Source of the DNA: an uncultured Caldimonas sp.
GTDB taxonomy: Bacteria; Pseudomonadota; Gammaproteobacteria; Burkholderiales; Burkholderiaceae
Direction of reading: 5' to 3'
Assembly (NCBI RefSeq): GCF_946480305.1
Contig: NZ_CAMLJQ010000029.1
Location: 1-51,054, forward strand
DNA: 51,054 nucleotides
Of the stretch, positions 28,510-36,124 are shown one piece after another. The notes under the pieces are model-generated. The model was not told where the DNA came from and ran no database searches. It was given only the letters and a program-made list of their open reading frames with translations. The first letter of the stretch is position 1. Each line of letters opens with the position of its first letter. Both the position numbers and the translations under genes were made by a program.

Positions 28510-29064
28510 TCACCGGGCAGTGCCGGTTGTTGCGGCATATCCACGCATTTCGTTGTATTTGCGCACCTGCTCCGGCGTCAACAGCCTGGTCTGGGCAAGG
28601 TGCGTGGCGAGATGCTCTGCGCGCAGTTGCGCCTGCAAGCGCGCCGCGGCCGACGTCAGTTCGGCCAGGCGCTGCTCGTCGATGTGTTGGTGCGCGAAGG
28701 CACGGTCCAGGTGGCGTTCGGCCTCCACGAGTGCCGCACCCAGCTCACGGGCACGTTGCTTGTGCTCGTGCATCAGCTGTTGCGTGGCGTTGCGCTGCTG
28801 CGCGTCCAGCGACAGCGCATCGGCCAGTTCGAGCACGTGAGCCGGCCCGGGGTAGCCGTTCAGCTCGGCCGGCTTGGCATATCCCCGGCCGTCGCCTTTC
28901 AGCAAGGCGGTAATTTCATCGTCGGACAGCGCCTTGATCTGGCGTTGTTGCTGCCCGGCGTAGGGCTGGGCGGCCTGACCTTGGTGCCCATGGTGTCCGT
29001 TGTTGGCTTGTGCGATCGACGACAGGGCGAAGGCGAGAAAGAAGGCGGCGGGGCGTAGCGGCAT
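28510..29064 (-). CDS. periplasmic heavy-metal sensor / Spy-CpxP-like protein
   Basis: A 184-residue exported helical protein. After a Sec signal (AAFFLAFALSSIAQA) comes a His-rich stretch NNGHHGHQGQ, a plausible metal-binding patch. Long helices follow, with LLTPEQVRKYNEM, the LTPEQ signature of Spy/CpxP/CnrX-like proteins. Such proteins act as periplasmic chaperones or metal sensors. First gene of the three-gene operon behind the CueR-like promoter. GGAG precedes the ATG at 29064. Confidence 0.75.
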   Translation of the reverse strand: MPLRPAAFFLAFALSSIAQANNGHHGHQGQAAQPYAGQQQRQIKALSDDEITALLKGDGRGYAKPAELNGYPGPAHVLELADALSLDAQQRNATQQLMHEHKQRARELGAALVEAERHLDRAFAHQHIDEQRLAELTSAAARLQAQLRAEHLATHLAQTRLLTPEQVRKYNEMRGYAATTGTAR

Positions 29065-29092
29065 TGCGGGACTCCAGGCGGAACGTGGCGCG

Positions 29093-29123
29093 ACTATAGA
29101 CCTTGCCGCCATGGAAGGGTCAA
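29093..29123 (-). promoter_or_regulatory. MerR/CueR-type promoter and operator
   Basis: On the minus strand the -35 TTGACC (29118-29123) and -10 TATAGT (29093-29098) are separated by 19 bases, the lengthened spacer of MerR-family promoters. The spacer carries a dyad, on the plus strand GACCTTGCC-GCCAT-GGAAGGGTC (29099-29121), very like CueR boxes. It reads into the copper-type operon 28 bases downstream. The CueR gene is not in the window. Confidence 0.75.
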
Positions 29124-29151
29124 CTGCCCTCGGCTGCACAGGGGCGCCGCA

Positions 29152-29157
29152 TAAAAT
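29152..29157 (+). promoter_or_regulatory. candidate -10 of argB
   Basis: TAAAAT lies 42 bases before argB and 29 bases from the divergent CueR-like promoter. No good -35. Confidence 0.4.
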
Positions 29158-29199
29158 CTGCCGCATTGTCTTTTCAGCCTCTTTGCGAAAGCCCGATCC

Positions 29200-30126
29200 A
29201 TGACCACCGAGCCTCCCGCTGCCCCCCATCCGCACCAAGCCGACCTGTCGCACATCTCCCCGCGCGACAAGGCGGAGATCCTGGCGCAGGCGCTGCCCTA
29301 CATCCGCAAGTTCCATGGCAAGACCATCGTCATCAAGTACGGCGGCAATGCGATGACCGACCCGGCGTTGCAGCTGGACTTCGCCGAGGACGTGGTGCTG
29401 CTGAAGCTGGTGGGCATGAACCCGGTGGTGGTGCACGGTGGCGGTCCGCAGATCGACGAGGCGCTGGCCAAGATCGGCAAGAAGGGCACCTTCATCCAGG
29501 GCATGCGCGTGACCGACGAGGAGACGATGGAAGTCGTCGAATGGGTCCTCGCCGGCCAGGTGCAGCAGGACATCGTCGGCCTCATCAACGTGGCCGGCGG
29601 CAAGGCAGTGGGCCTGACCGGCCGCGACGGCGGACTGATCCGCGCACGCAAGTTGAAGATGGTCGACAAGAACGACCCGTCGAAGGAGCACGACGTCGGG
29701 CAGGTGGGGCAGATCGAATCCATCGATCCTTCGGTGGTGAAGGCGCTGCAGGACGACCAGTTCATCCCGGTGATCTCGCCGCTCGGCTTCGGCGAGCACA
29801 ACGAGAACTACAACATCAACGCCGACGTGGTGGCCGGCAAGCTGGCCGAGGTGCTGAAGGCCGAGAAGCTGATCCTGCTGACGAACACGCCCGGCGTGCT
29901 CGACAAGAACGGCAAGCTGCTGACCGACCTGTCGGCCCGCGAGATCGACGAGCTGTTCGCCGACGGCACCATCTCGGGCGGCATGCTGCCCAAGATCAGC
30001 TCCGCGCTCGATGCGGCCAAGAGCGGCGTCAACTCCGTGCACATCATCGATGGGCGAGTACCGCACTCGATGCTGCTGGAGATCCTCACCGAGCAGGCGT
30101 ATGGCACGATGATCCGTTCTCATTGA
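29200..30126 (+). CDS. argB: acetylglutamate kinase
   Basis: A 308-residue amino-acid kinase that phosphorylates N-acetylglutamate, the second step of arginine synthesis. [10 protein letters not shown] gives the phosphate-binding lysine and glycines, [11 protein letters not shown] the substrate loop, [13 protein letters not shown] and [13 protein letters not shown] the nucleotide side. The N-terminal helix ([22 protein letters not shown]) is the extension found in hexameric, arginine-inhibited enzymes, so feedback control by arginine is likely. Confidence 0.97.
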   Translation: MTTEPPAAPHPHQADLSHISPRDKAEILAQALPYIRKFHGKTIVIKYGGNAMTDPALQLDFAEDVVLLKLVGMNPVVVHGGGPQIDEALAKIGKKGTFIQGMRVTDEETMEVVEWVLAGQVQQDIVGLINVAGGKAVGLTGRDGGLIRARKLKMVDKNDPSKEHDVGQVGQIESIDPSVVKALQDDQFIPVISPLGFGEHNENYNINADVVAGKLAEVLKAEKLILLTNTPGVLDKNGKLLTDLSAREIDELFADGTISGGMLPKISSALDAAKSGVNSVHIIDGRVPHSMLLEILTEQAYGTMIRSH

Positions 30127-30151
30127 TGCCCGCTGACGCCACTCCTTCCAG

Positions 30152-30173
30152 GGCCGCTCGATGCGGCCTTTTT
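30152..30173 (+). terminator. rho-independent terminator after argB
   Basis: A GGCCGC / GCGGCC stem with a 5-base loop is followed by TTTTT. It ends only 14 bases before the next start codon. Confidence 0.75.
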
Positions 30174-30187
30174 GCTGCCTACCTCGC

Positions 30188-30874
30188 ATGAAGTGCCGCG
30201 ATCCCATCTGGCTGTTCGATCTCGACAACACGCTGCACGACGCATCGCATGCGGTCTTCGGGATGATCGACGTCTCGATGAACGACTACATCGAGCGCGA
30301 GCTGCAGCTGCCCGCCGAGCAGGCGGACTTCCTGCGTCGCGACTACTGGCGGCGCTACGGCGCGACGCTGCTCGGGCTGGTCCGCCATCACGCCGTCGAT
30401 CCCCGTCATTTCCTGCACCACACCCATCTGTTGCCCGGCCTCGAGGACGGCCTGCGCGGGCATGCGCATGACAAGGCGGCGTTGAAGAGCCTGCGCGGCC
30501 GAAAGTACGTGCTGACGAACGCCCCCGCCGAATACGCGCGCCGCGTGCTGACGGCGCTGGGTCTGTCGCGTTGCTTCGATGGCGTCCTCAGCATCGAGGA
30601 CATGCGCATGTTCGGCCACTTCCGCCCCAAGCCCGACCGCCGCATGTTCCAGGCCGTTGCGGCCCGGCTGAAGGTGCATCCCCGCCGCTGCGTGCTGGTC
30701 GAAGACACTCTCGCGCACCAGAAATCTGCGCACGGCCTCGGCATGCGCACGGTGTGGATGCAGCGCTATGTGAGACGCAATTCACACGGTCCGGAAGTAG
30801 GTGTTTACGTGCACCGAAGGCCGACATATGTGCATGCGAGAATCCGTTCGCTACAGAAGTTACGCAGGTTGTGA
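30188..30874 (+). CDS. HAD-family pyrimidine 5'-nucleotidase
   Basis: A 228-residue HAD phosphatase of the yeast Sdt1/Phm8-like group, annotated as pyrimidine 5'-nucleotidase (UMP/CMP to nucleoside). Motif I is LFDLDNTLHDA (two aspartates), motif II VLTNAP, motif III lysine in FRPKPD, and motif IV VLVEDTLAHQKSA. No Shine-Dalgarno is seen, and a terminator ends 14 bases upstream. Its stop overlaps slmA by one base (TGATG), so the two are translationally coupled. This argB-nucleotidase-slmA order is usual in Burkholderiales, as I recall. Confidence 0.85.
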   Translation: MKCRDPIWLFDLDNTLHDASHAVFGMIDVSMNDYIERELQLPAEQADFLRRDYWRRYGATLLGLVRHHAVDPRHFLHHTHLLPGLEDGLRGHAHDKAALKSLRGRKYVLTNAPAEYARRVLTALGLSRCFDGVLSIEDMRMFGHFRPKPDRRMFQAVAARLKVHPRRCVLVEDTLAHQKSAHGLGMRTVWMQRYVRRNSHGPEVGVYVHRRPTYVHARIRSLQKLRRL

Positions 30875-31542
30875 TGTCTGATACTCCCGTTCCATCCGAC
30901 GCAAGCGCTACCGAGCTCGACCTTCCGGCCGAGGACGCAAGTTCCGGCGGTACGGCCACGCGTAAACGTCCCAAGCCGGGTGAGCGGCGCGTCCAGATCC
31001 TGCAAACGCTGGCGACGATGCTGGAGCAGCCGGGTGCCGACCGCATCACCACGGCAGCCCTCGCCGCCAAGCTGGAGGTGAGCGAGGCTGCGCTGTACCG
31101 CCACTTCGCGAGCAAGGCGCAGATGTTCGAGGGCCTGATCGACTTCATCGAGCAGAGCGTGTTCACGCTGGTCAACCAGATCGTCGAGCGGGATGCGCAG
31201 GGCGTCGCTCAGGCACAGAAGATCGTCGCCGTCGTGCTGCAGTTCGGCGAGAAGAACCCGGGCATGACCCGGGTCATGGTGGGCGATGCGCTGGTGTTCG
31301 AGCACGAGCGGCTGCTGGTGCGCATGAACCAGTTCTTCGATCGCATCGAATCCCAACTGCGGCAGAGCCTGCGGGCGGCGGCCGACACCGCTGGTTCCGT
31401 CACCCCCACCGTCGATGCCACCGCTTCGGCCTCCGTGCTGACCAGTTTCATCGTCGGCCGGCTGCACCGTTACGCCCGTTCGGGCTTCAAGCGGTCTCCG
31501 AGCGAGCACCTGGAAACGAGCCTGCGCACGCTGCTAGGCTGA
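30874..31542 (+). CDS. slmA: nucleoid occlusion factor SlmA (TetR family)
   Basis: A 222-residue TetR-fold protein. SlmA binds specific chromosomal sites and blocks FtsZ assembly over the nucleoid. An Ala/Pro-rich N-terminal extension is followed by RKRPKPGERRVQILQTLATML and the helix-turn-helix ITTAALAAKLEVSEAALYRHFASKAQMFEGL, the conserved SlmA block. A helical dimer/FtsZ-interaction domain follows. The call against an ordinary TetR regulator rests on this block and on the position after the nucleotidase. Confidence 0.88.
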   Translation: MSDTPVPSDASATELDLPAEDASSGGTATRKRPKPGERRVQILQTLATMLEQPGADRITTAALAAKLEVSEAALYRHFASKAQMFEGLIDFIEQSVFTLVNQIVERDAQGVAQAQKIVAVVLQFGEKNPGMTRVMVGDALVFEHERLLVRMNQFFDRIESQLRQSLRAAADTAGSVTPTVDATASASVLTSFIVGRLHRYARSGFKRSPSEHLETSLRTLLG

Positions 31543-31566
31543 GGGCCCCACGGGTTCTCAGATGCC

Positions 31567-32220
31567 ATGCTGCAGATCGAGTGCGCCGGGCAGCGGCTGA
31601 CGCTGTTGCCGGAGAAGGCGGCTTTCCTACCTGATCACCACACCCTGCTCGTCGCTGACGCGCACGTCGGCAAGGCCGTGTCGTTCCGGCGATGGGGCGT
31701 TCCGGTGCCGAGCGGGACAACCACGGCGACGCTCGACCGACTGACCCGCCTGATCGAGATGACGGGCGCCCGACGGGTGGTCTTCCTCGGCGACTTTCTG
31801 CACTCGGCACGTGCGCACGCCGCCCCCACGCTCTCGGCGTTGCACCGCTGGCGCGAGCAGCATGCCGGCCTGCAACTCGTGCTGGTGCGAGGCAACCACG
31901 ACGACCGCGCCGGCGACCCGCCGGCCACACTGGCCATCGAGTGCGTCGACGAGCCGTGCACGATGGGGCCTTTTGCGCTGTGCCATCACCCGTCCCCTGT
32001 GGCGGACCACTATGTGTTGGCGGGGCATCTGCATCCCTGCATGCACCTGAGCGGCCGCGCGCACGATCGGCTGCGCCTGCCCTGCTTCTGGTTCGGACCG
32101 CACATCGGCGTGCTGCCGGCTTTCGGCGCTTTCACCGGCATGCATCCCGTCTCGCCGGCGCCAGGGGACCGGCTCTATGCCGTAGCGGACGATCGCGTCG
32201 CACCGGTCCCCGCGGCTTGA
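31567..32220 (+). CDS. pdeM: PdeM-like metallophosphoesterase (ligase-associated)
   Basis: A 217-residue calcineurin-like phosphoesterase of the ligase-associated DNA damage response endonuclease type. The metal motifs are in order: DAHVGK, GDFLHS, GNHDDR, and GHLHP with a further His pair (LCHHPSP). The N-terminal LLPEKAAFLPDHHTLLVADAHVGK is typical. Partners often found with it (Lhr helicase, ATP-dependent ligase, exonuclease) are not adjacent, so the DNA-repair role is by family only. Confidence 0.8.
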   Translation: MLQIECAGQRLTLLPEKAAFLPDHHTLLVADAHVGKAVSFRRWGVPVPSGTTTATLDRLTRLIEMTGARRVVFLGDFLHSARAHAAPTLSALHRWREQHAGLQLVLVRGNHDDRAGDPPATLAIECVDEPCTMGPFALCHHPSPVADHYVLAGHLHPCMHLSGRAHDRLRLPCFWFGPHIGVLPAFGAFTGMHPVSPAPGDRLYAVADDRVAPVPAA

Positions 32221-32268
32221 GCCCGCTTACACTGCCTGCCCACGCTACGTTTCCCGTCTGCCGCTGTG

Positions 32269-33147
32269 ATGCTCCCTTCGCTCGAAAGCCTGATTTCACG
32301 CGCCGAACATCTGCTGGCGCGCCTAGAAACGGTGTTGCCCCGCCCACCGGCCGCGCCGGACTGGTCGGCATCCGTTGCGTTCCGCTACCGCAAACGCGGA
32401 GGCAGCGCATTCATCGAGCCGGTCAAGCACGTGTCGGGCATCCGCCTGGACGACATCCGCGAAGTCGACGGCCAGAAGGAACGGCTGGTGCGCAACACCG
32501 AGCAGTTCGTGTCCGGCCGCAGCGCCAACAACGCGCTGTTGACGGGTGCTCGCGGCACGGGCAAGTCCTCGTTGATCAAGGCATGCCTGAACGAGTTCTC
32601 GGGACAGGGGCTGCGGCTGATCGAGGTCGACAAGTCGGACCTGGTCGACCTGCCCGACCTCGTCGACCTCGTGGCCGAGCGGCCGGAACGCTTCATCGTC
32701 TTCTGCGACGACCTGAGCTTCGATGAAGGGGAGCCCGGCTACAAGGCGCTCAAGTCCATGCTCGACGGTTCGGTTGCGGCAGCCACCGCCAATGTGTTGA
32801 TCTACGCCACGTCGAACCGCAGGCACCTGCTGCCGGAGTACATGAAGGAAAACCTGACCTACCAGCACACGGAGGACGGGGAGGTGCATCCGGGCGAGGT
32901 GGTCGAGGAGAAGATCTCACTGTCGGAACGATTCGGGTTGTGGATCAGCTTCTACCCGTTCAGCCAGCAGGAATACCTGGTGATCGTGGCGCAGTGGTTG
33001 CGCAGCTTCGGCGTGGACGAGCCAGCGATCGCCGCAGCCCGGCAGGAGTCGCTCGTGTGGGCGCTCGAGCGCGGTTCCCGCTCGGGGCGCGTGGCCTACC
33101 AGTTCGCTCGCGACTATGCCGGCCGGCACGCTGGAGGCAGGGCGTGA
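32269..33147 (+). CDS. DUF815 family AAA-type ATPase
   Basis: A 292-residue P-loop ATPase of the DUF815 family. Walker A is GARGTGKSS, Walker B FIVFCDDLSF, followed by the sensor-like LIYATSNRRHLLP. The C-terminal helical lid has FYPFSQQEYL. These proteins are widespread and poorly characterised. I use ATG 32269; a GTG lies one codon upstream. Its stop overlaps the mutT start (GTGA), a common pairing that probably reflects transcription rather than shared function. Confidence 0.85.
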   Translation: MLPSLESLISRAEHLLARLETVLPRPPAAPDWSASVAFRYRKRGGSAFIEPVKHVSGIRLDDIREVDGQKERLVRNTEQFVSGRSANNALLTGARGTGKSSLIKACLNEFSGQGLRLIEVDKSDLVDLPDLVDLVAERPERFIVFCDDLSFDEGEPGYKALKSMLDGSVAAATANVLIYATSNRRHLLPEYMKENLTYQHTEDGEVHPGEVVEEKISLSERFGLWISFYPFSQQEYLVIVAQWLRSFGVDEPAIAAARQESLVWALERGSRSGRVAYQFARDYAGRHAGGRA

Positions 33148-33569
33148 GCGCGCGTGAACCGGTCGACGTGGCGGTGGGCGTGCTGGTCGATGGCGAGGGG
33201 CGGTTCCTGCTCACGTCCCGGCCGCTGGGCAAGGTCTATGCGGGCTACTGGGAGTTTCCCGGCGGCAAGCTCGAAGCCGGCGAAAGCGTCGAGCAGGCGT
33301 TGCGCCGGGAACTGCACGAGGAACTGGGCATCACGATCGGAGCGGCACACCCGTGGAAGGTCGAGATGCACGACTACCCGCACGCGCTCGTGCGCCTGCA
33401 CTTCTGCAAGGTCTATGAATGGACCGGTGCCTTCGAGATGCGCGAGCAGCAGTCGATGGCGTGGCAGACCCTGCCCGTGGAGGTGAAGCCGGTGTTGCCC
33501 GGCACGGTGCCCGTACTGCGCTGGTTTGCCGAGGAACGCGGTTTCGAAGGGACCACGCACGCGGCCTGA
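33144..33569 (+). CDS. mutT: 8-oxo-dGTP diphosphatase (MutT-type NUDIX hydrolase)
   Basis: A 141-residue NUDIX hydrolase that removes oxidised guanine nucleotides from the pool. The NUDIX box is intact: GGKLEAGES followed by RRELHEELGI. WEFPGG and the C-terminal VLRWFAEE fit MutT. It begins with GTG at 33144, overlapping the ATPase stop, with GGAGG ten bases earlier. The stop codon abuts that of yacG on the other strand: TGATCA at 33567-33572 serves both. Confidence 0.88.
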   Translation: MSAREPVDVAVGVLVDGEGRFLLTSRPLGKVYAGYWEFPGGKLEAGESVEQALRRELHEELGITIGAAHPWKVEMHDYPHALVRLHFCKVYEWTGAFEMREQQSMAWQTLPVEVKPVLPGTVPVLRWFAEERGFEGTTHAA

Positions 33570-33779
33570 TCAGTGCGGCCCGTGCGGGTCGTCGGGCAGA
33601 TCCTGCGGGTCCGGTTTTGCCTCCACGCGATAGCTCTCGCTCGCCCAGGCCCCGAAGTCGATGTTCTTGCAGCGCTCGCTGCAAAACGGCCGGTAGGGGT
33701 TGTCGGGCGAGTAGACGCTGTCACCGCCACAGGTCGGGCAGGGCACGATGCGGCCCGCAACAGGCGTGGGCTTGCTCAT
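33570..33779 (-). CDS. yacG: DNA gyrase inhibitor YacG
   Basis: A 69-residue zinc protein with CPTCG and CSERC forming the four-cysteine zinc site, then the usual acidic C-terminal tail. The E. coli protein binds GyrB and blocks DNA binding. It is the last gene of the pilBCD-coaE-zapD-yacG run, matching the enterobacterial coaE-zapD-yacG order. Confidence 0.94.
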   Translation of the reverse strand: MSKPTPVAGRIVPCPTCGGDSVYSPDNPYRPFCSERCKNIDFGAWASESYRVEAKPDPQDLPDDPHGPH

Positions 33780-33780
33780 C

Positions 33781-34536
33781 TCAGCACAGGGTCAATTCGA
33801 AAGAGACATCCTCGTCTCCCGCCGGGCGCAAGCGGCCTTCAGGGTCCTGCCGCATCAGGCGGATCGACACCATCAGTCGGTGGCCGCTGATTTCGGGCAC
33901 CACCCCGAGGGCGGGGTCGATGCGCACACGCAGCAACTGGAAGGTGCGGCCGGCAGGCAGGCTTTGTTGGTACTGGCCATGCGTGGCCACCACCTTGTGC
34001 GGCATGCCGGAATCGCGCAGCAGCGCCAGCAGCACCTTGAGCGCCTCGGCCAGCGGCGTGAGCGTGGAAATCCACTGCTGCAGGTCCGCCTGGCGTCGCG
34101 CGGCGGGCAATTGCTGCCAGGCGTAATACGCCGGCAGATCGAACTCGCAGGTGCCGCCAGGAATGCTGATGCGACTGCGGATGCTCATCAGCCACTCGTT
34201 GGTGGTCAGCGACTGCCCGGCCTTGCCCGGCAGATCGTTCAGGCCATTGAAGGCATGATCGATGCGGCCGATGACGTCGTCGAGCACACGCTCCGAGATC
34301 GACGGATTGCCGCGGAAGGCATTGAGCTGTGTCTTCTGCCGTTCGAGGTCCTTGAGCAGGTCGGACTTGAGGTCGGCACGGGAGGCGACGTCCATGATCT
34401 CGAACATGGTCGCCAGCGCGTAGTGGTGGTCCACCGCTGCTTCCCGGGGCATCAACTGGCCAAGCCGGTCGAACAGGTGCTCGAGCCGGAGCATCGTGCG
34501 GATGCTCTCGTTGAAGGGGTATTCGTACAGAGTCAA
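33781..34536 (-). CDS. zapD: cell division protein ZapD
   Basis: A 251-residue FtsZ-associated protein that cross-links FtsZ filaments at midcell. The N terminus LYEYPFNESIRTMLRLEHLFDRL is the family signature; other landmarks are LDDVIGRIDHAFNGL and the beta-rich C terminus. I start it at TTG 34536 (M/L-TLYEYPF) because GAGGAA lies just upstream and homologues begin right before this motif; the next upstream ATG adds 18 unrelated residues. yacG starts one base after its stop. Confidence 0.93.
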   Translation of the reverse strand: MTLYEYPFNESIRTMLRLEHLFDRLGQLMPREAAVDHHYALATMFEIMDVASRADLKSDLLKDLERQKTQLNAFRGNPSISERVLDDVIGRIDHAFNGLNDLPGKAGQSLTTNEWLMSIRSRISIPGGTCEFDLPAYYAWQQLPAARRQADLQQWISTLTPLAEALKVLLALLRDSGMPHKVVATHGQYQQSLPAGRTFQLLRVRIDPALGVVPEISGHRLMVSIRLMRQDPEGRLRPAGDEDVSFELTLC

Positions 34537-34635
34537 GGCAGGATTCCTCGGGCTTGTCCGCAAAAGGCGGAAGGCCAAGCCACGCGGCATTGTTTCACAG
34601 CCCGTGGGTGCGAACCAAGGGTGCGAGAGACTCCG

Positions 34636-35244
34636 TTACGGTCGCGTGGCGCTCCAAAGGTTCCATAGCGCGACCACTTCAGCGCGCAGATCGGCCATCG
34701 ACAGGCCGTCGTTGCTGATCGTGGCGTCCGCGGCGGCCAGGCGTGCTGCCCTTGGAGCCTGCTGCGCGATGATGCGCTCGACCTCGTCGGGGCTCAGCTG
34801 CGAGCGGCGCACCACGCGCTCCACTTGCGTGGCCGGGCTGCAGTCGATCACGAGCACCCGGTCGACCAAGGTCCGCCAGCGACCCGACTCGACGAGCAGT
34901 GGCACGTCGAACACGACGGGTTGTCCAGGTGATGCCAGTGCGGCGCGGCGCACGGTTTCCGCACCGATCAAAGGATGCAGCAGCTGTTCGAGTTGCTGCC
35001 GTGCAGCGGGTGTGCGGAAGACGAGCTCGCGCATACGGGCGCGATCCAGTGCGCCGCTCGAGTCGATGAAGGCATCGCCGAAGGTGTCGCGGATGGCCGC
35101 CACCGCATGGCCTCCGGGGCCGGTGAGTTCGCGAGAAATCGCGTCCGTGTCGACGATCAGCGCGCCGAGATCGGCCAGGACTTGCGCAACCGTGCTCTTG
35201 CCGCTGCCGATGCCGCCGGTCAGGCCAACGCGCAGGGTCGACAC
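34636..35244 (-). CDS. coaE: dephospho-CoA kinase
   Basis: A 202-residue P-loop kinase for the last step of CoA synthesis. The P-loop is GGIGSGKST (10-18), with DTDAISREL, VFDVPLLVESGRW and the RVVRRSQLS arginine region following. I use GTG 35244, ten bases after the pilD stop; ATG 35292 would overlap pilD by 38 bases and add residues not seen in the family. It lies in the pil operon, as in many proteobacteria. Confidence 0.94.
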   Translation of the reverse strand: MSTLRVGLTGGIGSGKSTVAQVLADLGALIVDTDAISRELTGPGGHAVAAIRDTFGDAFIDSSGALDRARMRELVFRTPAARQQLEQLLHPLIGAETVRRAALASPGQPVVFDVPLLVESGRWRTLVDRVLVIDCSPATQVERVVRRSQLSPDEVERIIAQQAPRAARLAAADATISNDGLSMADLRAEVVALWNLWSATRP

Positions 35245-35254
35245 GTCGTGGGCC

Positions 35255-36109
35255 TCAATACCAGCCAAGCCAGCCGGTGATGGTCGGTGCACCGATCAGG
35301 AACACTGCAATACCCGCACCGGCAAGGAAGGGCCCGAAAGGCACGTAGCGGCCTTCGCGCAAGGCACCGCTGGCCTTCATCGCCACGCCGACCACCGTGC
35401 CCAGCACCGAGGCGCCGATCAGGACGGGCAGCAGCATCGTCGGGCCCAGCCACACACCGAGCGCGGCGAGCAACTTGAAGTCGCCGTAGCCCATGCCTTC
35501 CTTGCCGGTGGTGAGCTTGAAGAGCCAGTAGACGGCCCATAGTGCAAGGTAGCCGAACACGGCGCCCCATAAGGCGGACGTCAACGGGATGGTCCAGCCG
35601 AGCGCTGCCGCAATCAGCCCGCCCCACAGGAGCGGCAGGGTGAGGTCATCGGGCAGGAGCGTGGTGTCCCAGTCGATGAAGGTCAGCGCGACGAGTGTTG
35701 CGACGACTGCACACCAGAGCAAGGCCGTGGGCTGCGGGCCGACCTTCCAGGCGGCGAGTGCGAACAAGCCGCCGGTGAGCAGTTCTACCAGCGGGTAGCG
35801 CGATGAAATTTTCGTCTTGCAGTTCGAGCACCGGCCGCGAAGCATCAGCCACCCGAGCACCGGGATGTTCTCGTGCCAGCGGATGACATGCTTGCAATGC
35901 GGGCAGCGCGATCGGGGACGCGCCAAGCTGAGCGGCTCGCCTTCTTCGGGATGCGGCTGCCCCAGCATTTCCGCGCTGTCCTTGCGCCACTGCCGTTCCA
36001 GCATCACGGGCAAGCGGTGGATGACGACGTTCAGGAAGCTGCCGATGCACAACCCGAGCACACCCAGGCTGACTGGCGACAGCCACCAGTCCCAGAGGTC
36101 AGGACTCAT
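35255..36109 (-). CDS. pilD: type IV prepilin leader peptidase / N-methyltransferase PilD
   Basis: A 284-residue inner-membrane aspartyl protease that cleaves and N-methylates type IV pilins and type II secretion pseudopilins. It has an N-terminal methylase-associated region with the zinc-binding pair CPHC and CSNC, about eight membrane segments, and the two catalytic aspartates in FIDWDTTLLPDD and GYGDFKLL. The sequence is full length. The ATG at 36109 has a weak ribosome binding site; an adjacent GTG is possible. Confidence 0.96.
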   Translation of the reverse strand: MSPDLWDWWLSPVSLGVLGLCIGSFLNVVIHRLPVMLERQWRKDSAEMLGQPHPEEGEPLSLARPRSRCPHCKHVIRWHENIPVLGWLMLRGRCSNCKTKISSRYPLVELLTGGLFALAAWKVGPQPTALLWCAVVATLVALTFIDWDTTLLPDDLTLPLLWGGLIAAALGWTIPLTSALWGAVFGYLALWAVYWLFKLTTGKEGMGYGDFKLLAALGVWLGPTMLLPVLIGASVLGTVVGVAMKASGALREGRYVPFGPFLAGAGIAVFLIGAPTITGWLGWY

Positions 36110-36124
36110 CACTCGCGTTCGTGC

